Below, one piece after another: positions 1 to 8,735 of a DNA stretch of 64,000 nucleotides. Origin of the DNA: Vicugna pacos (Eukaryota; Chordata; Mammalia; Artiodactyla; Camelidae); contig NC_133014.1 in the NCBI RefSeq assembly GCF_048564905.1, forward strand, positions 16,439,136 to 16,503,135. The letters are read 5' to 3'. A program made the position numbers and the translations under genes. Position 1 is the first letter of the stretch. Each line of letters begins with the position of its first letter. The notes beneath the pieces are model-generated. The model searched no databases and had not been told where the DNA came from. It saw nothing but the letters and a program-made list of their open reading frames with translations.

Positions 1-677
1 TTCACACTGATAATTCAGGCGGAAACAGGAGCGTGACCAACCCGATTTCCCTTGCCTCAAACGTGGGTGGTTTTAGCCAAGTAATTTATATTGGTCAAAA
101 TAACTAAAATCCCTATTTATCTTTGCCTTATTTACACAGCTTGAAAACAAACCCAGCAGCCTGATAATTCCCGTGTCAATGGTTAGACCCCTAGAGGCGA
201 GTTTCCACCTGGATTTTCCCGGTGAGACGTCCTTGGCAAGATGAGAAAGACAGTAGAATTTACTTTGCATGCCTTCTGTTTCCTTTCCCATTTTTCCCCT
301 TTAACTGTGAGCCACTTGTGCATTCGCTCCCAGAGTTCTGCAGTCACTGGACCCTTGCCTTTCGTTACCATTAGCGCCTTGATTTCTGCTAAGGTGTTTG
401 CTGAAAACAAGCTCAAGTGTTGTTGCTTCCGGTGACACGTGCCTTGAGCCGACAATCAGAAATAAAGACTCTTGAGTGAGAAGATTTTGAGGCAACATGA
501 CCTCCTGGGAGGGGAAGGGATTACTTTTCTGAGCCCCTCAAATTCTGTCAACTTACTTTCTTATAAAACCACTGCTAGTAACAGTAGCTGCCGCGTCGAG
601 GGCACTTATGTGTGCCAAACTCCTCATAGCCTATTTCCGTCAAGGCCCCCGCCAGAACGTTGAAGTGGGTCCTCTTA
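1..677. other. No gene or repeat recognised
   Basis: This stretch has mixed base composition and only short open frames in all six frames. I see no repeat family, exon-like frame with credible splice sites, or RNA gene in it. Confidence 0.5.
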
Positions 678-815
678 GCCGCACCTTACAGCTTAGGAAA
701 CTCAGGCTTAGAGAAGTTGAGGCACTTGCGCGAAGCCTACACAGCCAGTCCGTGGAAAGCCCCAGGTGGGTATGGCTCCAAACGCCAGACTCTTGAAACC
801 TGTGCTCTGCGACTG
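678..815 (-). repeat. MIR SINE fragment
   Basis: The antisense MIR core is readable: TTAGGAAACTCAGGCTTAGA followed by a GTTGAGGCACTTG block and CACACAGCCAGT correspond to the reverse of the MIR 'gtgtgacc ... cctcagtttcc' core. MIR is an ancient tRNA-derived mammalian SINE. The copy is diverged and partial, and its ends are approximate. Confidence 0.65.
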
Positions 816-869
816 GCGGTACGGGACGTTCTTACTCTTGGCCGTCAGATGGCAGAAAGTGTGCTTGTC

Positions 870-985
870 ACAGTCACTTTGAAGTCTTGATCCAGATTTG
901 TCACGAAGTAACCATTTGAACTTAACCAAGTCATTCACGCTGTGTAAGCCCTGGTTTCTTCCTGTTAATAAAGGGGAGAAAGAAA
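870..985 (+). repeat. MIR-like fragment
   Basis: AACTTAACCAAGTCATTCAC, then CTGGTTTCTTCCTGTTAATA and AAGGGG, follow the order of the sense MIR core (loss of solute-like 'aagtcacttaacctc...gtttcctcatctgtaaaatgggg'). The copy is short and weak. It lies near the antisense MIR at 678-815 but in the opposite orientation, so it is a separate insertion. Confidence 0.45.
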
Positions 986-1194
986 CTGAGCGAACTTGGA
1001 GTTTACTCTTTTCACATGTAATCCTAGCAGAGACTATCATAAACTGCCTTTGGCGTGGCCGACGTCAGTTCTTAAACATGGAGCTGCACTTCTAGGTTCA
1101 GGCCCAGAAACGGGAACCTGATCCCGATCTCAGTGAACGAGAGTGAGATGAAAACATCCCATTCAGAGGAGTTTCTCGCTGGCTTCTCCGAAAC

Positions 1195-1545
1195 ATGCCA
1201 ATTGCTATTATTGCCCACACGTTTTGAATTGTTTGGTTTCTTAACTGTTAATTGAAATGTAATTTCATTTGCATAATAGAAGACTAGTATGGTGATTAGC
1301 ACTCTGCTTGCTAATTGCCACCCAATTAACCTGCTTGAGGTGTCTTGGTGTCAGCGCAGCATCTAAATACTACCTTCCTGCCTTAGCTGATGCATGGGGT
1401 TGTGATTTCCTTTTATGGCTTATAAAATTCAAAATTAATTGCATTGCATCTAGAGATGTGGCTCAACTTATATCTCAAAAAAGGTCCATTAGGTAATTAT
1501 CTGATAACTAATTAAGTTTTAGCCATCTCACTGCATCATCCTAAA
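1195..1545. promoter_or_regulatory. Candidate conserved regulatory block, A/T-rich
   Basis: This repeat-free block is dense in homeodomain-type cores: TTAATTG, TAATTT, CTAATTGCC, CCAATTAAC, AATTAATTGC and ACTAATTAAG. It also holds a perfect POU octamer (ATTTGCAT, about 1266-1275). Such clustering is typical of developmental enhancers, but this is inference from motif density only; no conservation data are available. Confidence 0.3.
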
Positions 1546-1905
1546 ACGCTCCTCTTATGAAGCAGATCTAAAGGGTCACAACGGGCTTCTGGAGAATCAG
1601 CCTCAGAGTCAACCGATCGTCTCTTTACGGCTTTTCAGGAACATCCAGCCGTCATGGTTGAATTCCTGTCGTAGGGTGAGAGGCATTTTAGAGGCAGAAC
1701 TTGGACAAAGGAGAAGTATCTTATTTTGAACTGGAATCGATGGCAGCTTCAATATCTGTTAACATCCCAGGCGTCTTTTATGGTCTGTTCCCACCTCCCA
1801 CCTTCGTCTCCGTGCTGTCCTGCCCTCCCGCCACACGGGCCTGAGGCAGGAGAAGCCGGACGCGGATCCGCAGCTCCCGGGGCGGAATTTGCTTTGCTGG
1901 ACTGT
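1546..1905. other. No gene or repeat recognised
   Basis: No known repeat is seen. A GC-richer patch (about 1800-1890) with several CpGs lies directly before the hairpin at 1906. A 141-codon frame runs over 1726-2151, but it crosses the hairpin and resembles no family I recognise. Confidence 0.4.
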
Positions 1906-1956
1906 GGCTACTTCAGGCTTTTGCTGAGTGACTATCAGCAAAAGCCTGAAGTAGCC
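1906..1956. repeat. Perfect 22-bp inverted repeat, 7-nt loop
   Basis: Positions 1906-1927 are the exact reverse complement of 1935-1956, separated by the loop GTGACTA (1928-1934). The arm core is CTTCAGGCTTTTGCTGA and its complement TCAGCAAAAGCCTGAAG. Transcribed from either strand it would fold into a mismatch-free stem-loop. Pairing decays immediately outside the arms, so it is shorter than a usual pre-miRNA. It may be a microRNA-like hairpin, a snapback duplication or a tiny foldback element. The structure is certain; any function is unknown. Confidence 0.9.
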
Positions 1957-2339
1957 TTTGCGCCCAGGGAGTTATCCGTTATCTCAGGAAATGCTGATAC
2001 ATGTGATCAAGACAAGGAATCATCCCTAATCCCTCGTATTAGGGAAAAAAGTATTTTAAAAGATGAGACCATCCTGAAATCCGACAAACTGCAATGTGTT
2101 CACGTTCTGAAAGGTAAAGGCCACCGACGCACACACAGCCCGTCACACTGAGGGAGCCGTCAGTGTAGCTTCTTGCTCAGCAATTCCTGACGCTCTGAAG
2201 CCTCTGTCAAAGGGCCTGTTCAGTTTTCTGACCGTCAGTGGGTGGCCTTTTGTGATAGGTCGTTTTCTTACATAGTTTTCTGCGGTTTTGATTTCTAGGC
2301 ATAACCTCTGTGGGCCCTTGTTAATTCATCGGTTCATGG
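1957..2339. other. No gene or repeat recognised
   Basis: The sequence between the hairpin and the old repeat at 2340 shows no family I recognise and no credible coding frame. Confidence 0.4.
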
Positions 2340-2880
2340 ATTTGTTCAATACATGTTTATTTAGTACCATTATGTTTTGGGTGTCGTGCAAACTTTGAGG
2401 CTACCGTGCTGAAAAATACATACTCCCTGAACTCAGGGATTTTGGGGAAATGCTAGGAAATACAGGCAATTAACAAATGACTGCCAGGACTTTGAAAGTC
2501 AAAGCATAATGCGCTCATGAGCCAAGTGACAGGGGGCCCTCTCAGGTCCCATGGTTCCAGAGGGAAGGCTGCCCTGAGGAAGTGATATCTAGCTGAGTCT
2601 GGAAGTAGGAATAATAACCTGGTAGACTCACTGGTGGTGCTGACAGGTGCTGTGTGTTTGGCACGGGTGTCACAGGCAAGGGGAACGTGAGGTCCTGGCC
2701 CAGGAGAGACTGCGGCGCAAGCGAGGAGCCTGGAGGAGCTCAATATGACCTCGGACGACAGGGGAGCGGGGAGAGGTGAGCTGGGCATGGATGGGGGAGT
2801 CGGGGTTCCACGATCTAAGGCCATGGGAGCCATCCTTGCTGTTACCCCAAAGCGTTGGGAAGTCACTGCAGAATTTTAAT
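2340..2880 (+). repeat. Ancient interspersed repeat, family unassigned
   Basis: The opening GGATTTGTTCAATACATGTT and the 'ctccctgaactcagg' segment match the common mammalian repeat that reads roughly 'caaatatttattgag...tgctggggatacagc...ccctgccctcatggag'. The later part (2560-2880: CTGAGGAAGTGATATCTAGC, then AGTCTGGAAGTAGGAATA) fits the continuation 'gaggtgacatttgagctgagtcctgaag'. Similar pieces occur at 7520, 8152, 41960 and 48705. I cannot name the family with confidence. Confidence 0.5.
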
Positions 2881-2930
2881 TGCCTGTGTAATACAGATAT
2901 CATTATATATTTTTTCCCTTTCTTTCTTGT

Positions 2931-3062
2931 TTTTTTGAGTGAGGGAGGTAATTAGGTTAATTAATTAATTATTTTTTTAAAGGAGGTAGTGGGGATTGAA
3001 CCAGGACCTCATGCGTACCAATCGTGAGCGCTGCCATGAGCTGTCCCCTCCCCCGCCCCCAC
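2931..3062 (-). repeat. Camelid tRNA-derived SINE (vic-1 type), antisense
   Basis: Read on the minus strand the copy has the GGGGAGGGGACAGCTCATGG head (box A region), GGTTCAATCCCC (box B) and the ATTACCTCCCTC tail after an AATTAATTAATTAA stretch. On the plus strand this appears as GGGGATTGAACCAGGACCTC. The internal tRNA-like promoter is eroded, so the copy is not among the youngest. Confidence 0.88.
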
Positions 3063-3302
3063 CCCGTATAACTGTTCCTTAGATGAATAGTCCGGGCTGA
3101 GAAAGGGGAACAAAGCAGAGGGAAGTCGCATCTTCTCAGTCTTATTTTCTGGTTATATTCGTGTCTCTAAAAGTTTGACTTAGTGAGGCAGATCCCAGAC
3201 TTTAAAGGGAAATGCCGCTGCTGCTGTAGTAACGAGACAACGATAGGAGGGGACGGAGGAGATATTTGCTGTGGGTGGCTGAAAGCATTACATTATAACA
3301 CC

Positions 3303-3430
3303 GGGGGGGAGGGTGCAGCTCAGTGATAAGAGTGTCTGCTTAGCATGCGCGAGGTCCTGGGCTCAATCCCCAGTGCCTCCGTTAAAAAATAAAGAAACCA
3401 AATTACCTCCCCCCAAACAAAAAACAACAA
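3303..3430 (+). repeat. Camelid tRNA-derived SINE (vic-1 type)
   Basis: GGGGAGGGTGCAGCTCAGTG gives box A, GGGCTCAATCCCCAG gives box B, and AAATTACCTCCCCCC gives the tail, followed by an A-rich end (AAACAAAAAACAACAATG). It lies about 240 bp from the antisense SINE at 2931 and directly before an L1 3' end. No clean target duplication was found. Confidence 0.9.
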
Positions 3431-3477
3431 TGAAAAATTATAATACCATAAATGTTTGCCTTCAGAAAGTGAGAAAG

Positions 3478-3865
3478 TCAATGGAATACTACTCAGCCAT
3501 AAAAAGGACAAAATCTTGCCACTTGCAGCCACATAGTTGGACTTGAAGGGCATTATGCTAAGTAAAATCAGTCAGACTGAGAAAGACGAATACTGTATGA
3601 TGTCACTTATATGGGGAATCCAAAAAATGCAGCAAATTGGCATATAACAAAGAAGCAGACTCAGATACAGAGCCAAAACTAGTGGTCACCAGCGTGGGGA
3701 AGGGGCAGTTCAGGGGTGGGGAAGTGGGCGGTGCACACTGGTGGTGTCAGATGGGCTACAGGGACGTATTATACAACACAGGGAGCGTAGGGACCATTTT
3801 GGAATAACTGTAAGTGGAGTGCAACCTTTAAAATGTGTAAAAATTTAAAGAAATAAAATTTTAAA
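3478..3865 (+). repeat. LINE-1 3' end (5'-truncated)
   Basis: It opens at AATGGAATACTACTCAGCCA, the well-known end of L1 ORF2 (MEYYSAIK in translation), followed by the GCATTATGCTAAGTAAAATC block and an artiodactyl-type L1 3' UTR ('gctacagggacgtattatacaacacaggga'). It ends near an AAATAAAATTTTAAAA tail. Roughly 6 kb of 5' sequence is missing, which is normal for L1 copies. ORF2 is not intact. Confidence 0.88.
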
Positions 3866-3912
3866 ATGTGAGGACGTCTATAAAATTGCAGATCACTGTT
3901 ATTCTAAAAGTA

Positions 3913-4145
3913 CAGCTGAACCTTGAGCAACGCGTGTTTGTGCTGTGTGGGTCCACCTATACTTGGATTTTTTTCGATAGTAAATGTTGCAGCACTGTGT
4001 GACCTGCGGGTGGTGGAACCTGCACACGTGGGATTCTGTCTGTGGGGGGACCGTGCATACCGAGGGCAGACTGTAAGTCATAGTGGATTTTCAACTGCAC
4101 GGAGCGCCTGTGCCCTTAACTTCTGCGTTGTTCAAGGGTCAACTG
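3913..4145. mobile_element. Tigger-related MITE (MER8-like), complete
   Basis: The element begins CAGCTGAACCTTGAGCAACG and ends with the inverted counterpart CGTTGTTCAAGGGTCAACTG, about 20-24 bp terminal inverted repeats. It is flanked on both sides by TA (3911-3912 and 4146-4147), the target duplication expected of Tc1/mariner-pogo transposons. At 233 bp it has no room for a transposase and fits the non-autonomous MER8-type family mobilised by Tigger elements. The family name is tentative; the transposon structure is clear. Confidence 0.8.
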
Positions 4146-4147
4146 TA

Positions 4148-4698
4148 GTGCCATAAGCTCCGAGAACATTCAATAGGAAAAAATAAAGAAAGAAAGGAAG
4201 AGGAGCGTGCAGTCTAATACCGATAACACTACCTCACTTTATGTGCTAATTCACCATTTTCAAACCCCTTCTTCTGAATTATCGGATTTAATCATCTTAA
4301 CCTTCTTGCGTAGGCAGGTAAATATTGCTATGCCGGCTTTATAGATAAATAAATCTACCTTTTGCCTTTGGGAACCACCTTGCCTCTTCTAAGCTATGTG
4401 GTTAGTGTCGGGAATGGGGCTTGACTAATAGAAGCCAAAGTCAGGATCTCTAATCTCTTGTCCACTGACTGGCTATAGATAGTGAGAGCCAACGAAATGG
4501 GGAGATATATCCCTGAGATTTCTTTTTTCTTTCTTTTTTTTTTTTTAAGAATGAGGAAGATGGGAGAAAGGGAAGAGGGAAAAGAAAGGGAAGGAGGAAG
4601 AAAGACAAACATCTTTTCATCTTTCCTTTCCTTTTTGTTTGTTTGCTTGTTTTTTGGAGGGACTTCAACAGGAGACCCGTTCTCCAGTGAGGAAGAGT
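4148..4698. other. No gene; poly-T/purine simple sequence
   Basis: No gene is seen. A T-rich tract (4518-4547) is followed by a purine-rich run (4548-4608) and another T-rich run (4614-4655). Open frames here on both strands are translations of these low-complexity tracts. Confidence 0.5.
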
Positions 4699-4799
4699 GA
4701 AAGTGAAATGTAAGATCTGAAACGGCTTCAGCCTGTCTTGCCAGTTCATGCAGAGTTGCTGAAGCTGCAAGGGTCAACGTATGGAAATTGAAAGTGAAA
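4699..4799 (+). promoter_or_regulatory. Paired ISRE/IRF-like motifs
   Basis: The exact decamer GAAAGTGAAA, a match to the IRF-binding form GAAANNGAAA, occurs at 4699-4708 and again at 4790-4799. The following bases are also similar (ATGTAAGATCTGAA against ATCGAGATCCTGAA), suggesting a roughly 91-bp local duplication. Binding by interferon regulatory factors is inference. Confidence 0.35.
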
Positions 4800-5119
4800 T
4801 CGAGATCCTGAAGTTGAGAGAAACTTGATCTCCAGTGACATTTTTTGAAATGTTGATTGAATTTTGCCTGAAGCCTGGGCTACCACAGAACTTTGCAGTT
4901 TTGTAAGCAAATATTATTTTCTTATAGTTTAAGCCAGTTTGAATTGAATTTTTCAGTCACCTTCACCTGAAAGAGGCAAAAGCAATAGACAGTAATCAGG
5001 GTTAACTGAAGCAAAAGCCTGACTTCTTTAGGATCAGTGCAGGGAACAGAGTTACCAGCCTTAGTAATTAAGACAAAGAATTTTACTTCTGGTCAAGTTC
5101 AAGCATTTTAGAAATAATC
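4800..5119. other. No gene or repeat recognised
   Basis: This is A/T-rich sequence without an identifiable repeat, exon or RNA gene. Confidence 0.4.
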
Positions 5120-5460
5120 AATCCAGGTCTGGCATGGTGCTGTGGTCAAGGAATCAGGATCCTACACCCGTGCAAATTTTCCACATTCCCAAGACTACCT
5201 TATGGTCCAATATGGTTGCTGGAGCTCCAGCCATTGTGTCTACCTTCCAATCAGTAGGAAAAAATGATGACATGGCCTTTCCTCTTGAAGACACTTTTTT
5301 TTTTGACTTTGTCCATATCACTTCTGCTTACACCCCACTGACCAAAACTTAACCACACAGCCCAACCTAGCAGCCTAAGGAAGCTGAGAAATGAAAGTTT
5401 TATTCTTGATGGCAATGTGCCAAACTAAAACTTGGCATATTCTTATGGAGAAAGGGGAGA
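5120..5460. repeat. Probable ancient interspersed repeat, unassigned
   Basis: The ordered phrases CTCCAGCCATTGTGTCTACC, 'ccttccaatcagtaggaa', 'catatcacttctgcttacaccccactgaccaaaactt' and 'gccaaactaaaac' resemble a repeat met repeatedly in eutherian genomes. I cannot name it reliably. The 72-codon frame at 5134-5352 is not a recognised protein. Confidence 0.4.
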
Positions 5461-6250
5461 ACACATCATCAGGGGCAATCAGCAGAAGGAGATGAGGAGT
5501 TCACAGAATTGAGAGGAAAATGGAAGAGCCAGGCATGGAAAAAAGGCAACTCTGGAAGGCTAGAAGGCAAAAATCACAGGAACCGTCTCCTAGGAAGGGT
5601 GCAATGGGGTCCAAGCAACACTTCCAGCCGAGTCTCCCCTGAGTCAAAGCTCTGGGCAAGAGCAGCTTGTAGGCTGAGCCTGGGTTCCTGCTGGCCCCGC
5701 GGCTATGAGGAGGTGATGGGGGGGACCTGCCTGCTGGGTTTCTGTGACAGGAGACAGCACCTGGGTTTACCGCCCCACTGTGCCTACACGAAGTGATGGG
5801 AAAAAATTTTTCCAAAAGCAATGTGGCACTGCTGTGTGAAGAAGATTCAAGACAAATTAATAATAACATCAAAAACGATCATAATAAGACACATTTTTAC
5901 TACAGTCACAGGGGGTGACCTGAAGTTCCAAAGGAGCACAGGCAGCTAGAGGCAGAGCCAGGAACAGGACTTAAGTCTTTCCAGCGTCCAGTCCAGCATC
6001 TTCCCACGTTGCAACGCTGTCTAAACTCTACAAAGTCCACGGAGGGAGCAAGATACTCTTCCTGCCGCAGCTGTTTTAACAGACATTCTCTCATTTCAAT
6101 TTTGCTGTTTTGCTCTTACAAGAGTGCTAAGACCTAGAGAGAACATATGCCAGTATATCCCAGACGAGGAGAGCACGTTTTGGGAAGACGTGATTTGCAG
6201 GAGACCTTAAGCCCAGACTTTTTTCGGTTCCTGCTCCAGGGCTTGTTTGA
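5461..6250. other. No gene or repeat recognised
   Basis: Mixed sequence with overlapping frames of up to 123 codons on the two strands; none resembles a known family. Confidence 0.4.
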
Positions 6251-6254
6251 CTTG

Positions 6255-6450
6255 GACCGTGGTTCTCAGCCTGGGGCGATGCTGCCACCCCTGTCTCATG
6301 CTGGGCAGGGGTAGTCGGCCACATGTGGAGACATTCTGGTTGTCGCAAGTGATTGGGAGATGCTACCGGCTTCCAGTGGACAAATAGGTGCTGCTATTTC
6401 AGTTCAGCACGGTGCGCGGGCCAGGGTCCCACGACAGAATGCAAGTAGCA
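6255..6450. mobile_element. hAT-Charlie non-autonomous fossil (MER3-like)
   Basis: CGTGGTTCTCAGCCTGGGGC, then GTGGAGACATTCTGGTTGTC and the TGCTACCGGCTTCCAGTGGA block follow the consensus 'gtggttctcaaccgggggcgat...ctggagacatttttggttgtc...gctactggcatctagtggg'. It is diverged and its right end is eroded. The exact family is tentative. A second partial copy in the opposite orientation is at 45363. Confidence 0.6.
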
Positions 6451-6709
6451 CGCAACTTGAGAGGCTGGGGAAGTGGAAGGATGATGGGTACTTATTCTCT
6501 GACAAGTTTTAGCCCAGAGAGGCTAGTCTAGTTCTCCTCATGGGTGAGGGGTAGGATTGATGGAGTATGGGATTCCGTACAGTGGCGCTCCAGCTGAAGC
6601 TCTGCTGCCCTTTGTCGTGGCCCAGATCGACACCCGGGGAGCCCACCGCACCCACCGCGGCAGAGGAGAATGGAGCCCTTCCCCCTTCCCCCCCTCCCCT
6701 GCGAGGCGG

Positions 6710-6890
6710 ATCTGCGTGCCAGCTCTGACATCGTGCCGCGTGACTCGCGCTAACTCTGACTTTCTGAACCTCACTGGCCTAACCTGCCAAATGGAAATAA
6801 CTTTGTTCACCTACCTTAGATGTGCCATGAAGTTTAAATTCAGGTAAGCTTACAGAGCACTTGACACGTAGCAGTTCTTGATCAAAATTA
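6710..6890 (+). repeat. MIR SINE fragment
   Basis: Sense MIR core: CTGACTTTCTGAACCTCACT, then CCTGCCAAATGGAAATAACT, then CATGAAGTTTAAATTCAGGT and GAGCACTTGACACGTAGCAG, in consensus order. Diverged; ends approximate. Confidence 0.65.
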
Positions 6891-7519
6891 GGTATTTTTG
6901 TTACTCAAGAAAATGGCACGTTCTCTTTAGAAAAACATAAAATGGAGCCTTTGGTCCACATTGTGTGCCCAAATGTATTAGTGTCCATCTGTATCAGGTT
7001 ACGTTTGTAACCTTTATTGCTGAATTTTATCGCCTGATCCTCACAGGTACGCAACAGAAAAACACTGCAATGCTACCTTGTGTTTTGACTTTTAAAACGT
7101 ATTTCTGCGGCTGATAAACTTCTGCTAGAAGTCCTGAGGGGACTCAAATCTCACGAGTGAAGTCAGACAAGACTCTGTAATGTCCATTCAGTGGCCTCCT
7201 TCAGCAGTGGGGTGGTAAGAGTCTCAGCGTCACCAAGCTGGTTTCCCCTTAAGCCAGAAAGAAAGTAAGACTTACTGCTTCCAAGATTCTCCTGTTTGAC
7301 ACATCAATGCTCTTTGGAGGTCTAGCTTTAAATCATTTTGAGCTACAAGCAAAGATAAAATAATGGGCGAGTGTATAAGCCCGCAGTTGGAAGTGGCCCT
7401 CTGCTGGGGCTGGGGCTCGCTCCCAGCCCTGACGGACTCATGGTCCGGAGAAGAGTCCACACGCGGGTAAGCAGACAGCTCTCTTAGAGAAGGGGTGGCA
7501 CCGAACAAAAGTGCTGTGT
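6891..7519. other. No gene or repeat recognised
   Basis: Repeat-poor sequence with no coding frame of interest. Confidence 0.4.
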
Positions 7520-7767
7520 ATAGAATAATGATGAAGGTAGACCTCGGAGAGCTTTACAGTAGAGCTGGCATTTAACGTGGGTCCTGATGGATGAGGTGAG
7601 CTTTTCCACGCAGTGAGGATGTCCTAGGTCGCTGCAGACAGAAGACAATTCTGCGAGCAAAGACAGTGTGCAGTGGGCGTGGGCGTTAGCAGGGCGGAGG
7701 GTGTTCAGCTGGACATACGTCGGCGGGGTTGCGTGAAAATCATGGGGCAGATGAGAAAGGGATGCTT
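7520..7767 (+). repeat. Ancient interspersed repeat, same family as 2340
   Basis: The order 'ggcatttaacgtgggtcctgatggatgaggtgagc ... gagcaaagacagtgtgcagtgg ... ggtgttcagctggaca' matches the interior of the unassigned mammalian repeat whose other parts are at 2340 and 48705. The 5' part is missing here. Confidence 0.45.
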
Positions 7768-7793
7768 GGGAGGGAGGGGAAGGGAGGGAGGGA
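7768..7793 (+). repeat. G-rich tract, G-quadruplex-like
   Basis: Six runs of three or more G separated by one or two A (GGGAGGGAGGGGAAGGGAGG and the next GAGGG) satisfy the usual G4 motif of four G-runs with short loops. It is a (GGGA)n microsatellite by origin. Confidence 0.7.
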
Positions 7794-8150
7794 AAAAAGA
7801 AGGCTTCTGTAAGGAAAACATGTATCTCTTGCCTCAAGTGGCCCGGAGCACCCATGGAAACTCACTTTGCATGCATGCATGCTGCTCAGAATCCAAGTGC
7901 AGAACTCGAGGGGCTGGTAAACAAGGAGAGGACAGAACTCCATAGAGGATGGCCATGCCTCTTGACTCTGTGTGGGACTCTGTGTTTAAATTAATGAAAG
8001 TAATCGATGAAACCCATCAGATAAAAAGGGGTGGGAAGTGGGAAATAACGTAACTTAAGGCAAATGAAAACAGCATCTCTCTCCAGCTTCATGATAGAAA
8101 CACTTTTATTTACTTGGAAATAATATGATTTAAAAGGAAGGGTGAATAGA
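7794..8150. other. No gene or repeat recognised
   Basis: Nothing identifiable; a short ATGCATGCATGC run lies at about 7870-7882. Confidence 0.4.
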
Positions 8151-8151
8151 T

Positions 8152-8290
8152 TCACTTATTCATTAACCAATATTTATTGAGTATTTGCCATCTTCTGGGC
8201 GGTACGCTGGGTACTATGGACAGAAGAGCGAGGAGATGTGGTTCCTGCCTTCCGGGAGCTCAGGGAAGTTCCTGAAAGGGGAAGAGTAAG
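8152..8290 (+). repeat. Ancient interspersed repeat, 5' part of the 2340 family
   Basis: CCAATATTTATTGAGTATTT, GGTACGCTGGGTACTATGGA and 'gttcctgccttccgggagctcagg' match the opening of the unassigned mammalian repeat ('aaatatttattgagtgcctact...gctggggatacagcag...ccctgccctcatggagctta'). Confidence 0.55.
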
Positions 8291-8329
8291 GAAGGTCCTG
8301 TGCGGCTGTGTGAATTCTGTGTTGTGCAC

Positions 8330-8735
8330 AATTTCCACAACTTCAGTAGCAAAACGACCACCGCTTCTTAGGTCCCCATTCTGCAGGCCGGAAATCTAGA
8401 CGTGGCAGGATGCAGGCCTCCGCTCAGGGACTTGTAAGACTGCAGTAAGGTGGGCTGCACGCTCGCCTGATTTAGGGTTCTTTTCCAGACTCGCGTGGCT
8501 GATTCAGTGCCTCACGGCTGCAGGAAGGGCGGCCTTGAGTCTTCTTTCTTCCTGACTGTGTGCTGGGGACCGTCTCAGCCCACACTCTAAGCCACGTGGG
8601 CTCTTCCATCTTCAAAGCTAACAGCGGACAGTCTCTCCTGTTGAGCGTCTCACGTGATTTGGATCTCTTTCTTCAGGAAGAGCTGGTCCCTTTTAATTAG
8701 GTCATGTCCGTTCAAGAGAGTCTCCCTTTCTTAAA
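8330..8735 (-). mobile_element. Probable solo LTR of MaLR (MLT1) type, antisense
   Basis: Phrases run in the order of the reverse-complemented MLT1 consensus: 'cttaggtccccattctgcaggccggaaatctag', 'tgtgtgctggggaccgtctcagc', 'gctcttccatcttcaaagctaacagcgg' and 'tcacgtgatttggatc...ttaattagg'. MLT1 LTRs belong to the ERVL-MaLR group and are older than the eutherian radiation or close to it. The element is old and degraded; no internal retroviral region is attached. Confidence 0.45.

Noticed and set aside
1726-2151. 141-codon plus-strand open frame
   Set aside because: It runs straight through the 22-bp hairpin, has no family resemblance, and shows no splice or promoter context.
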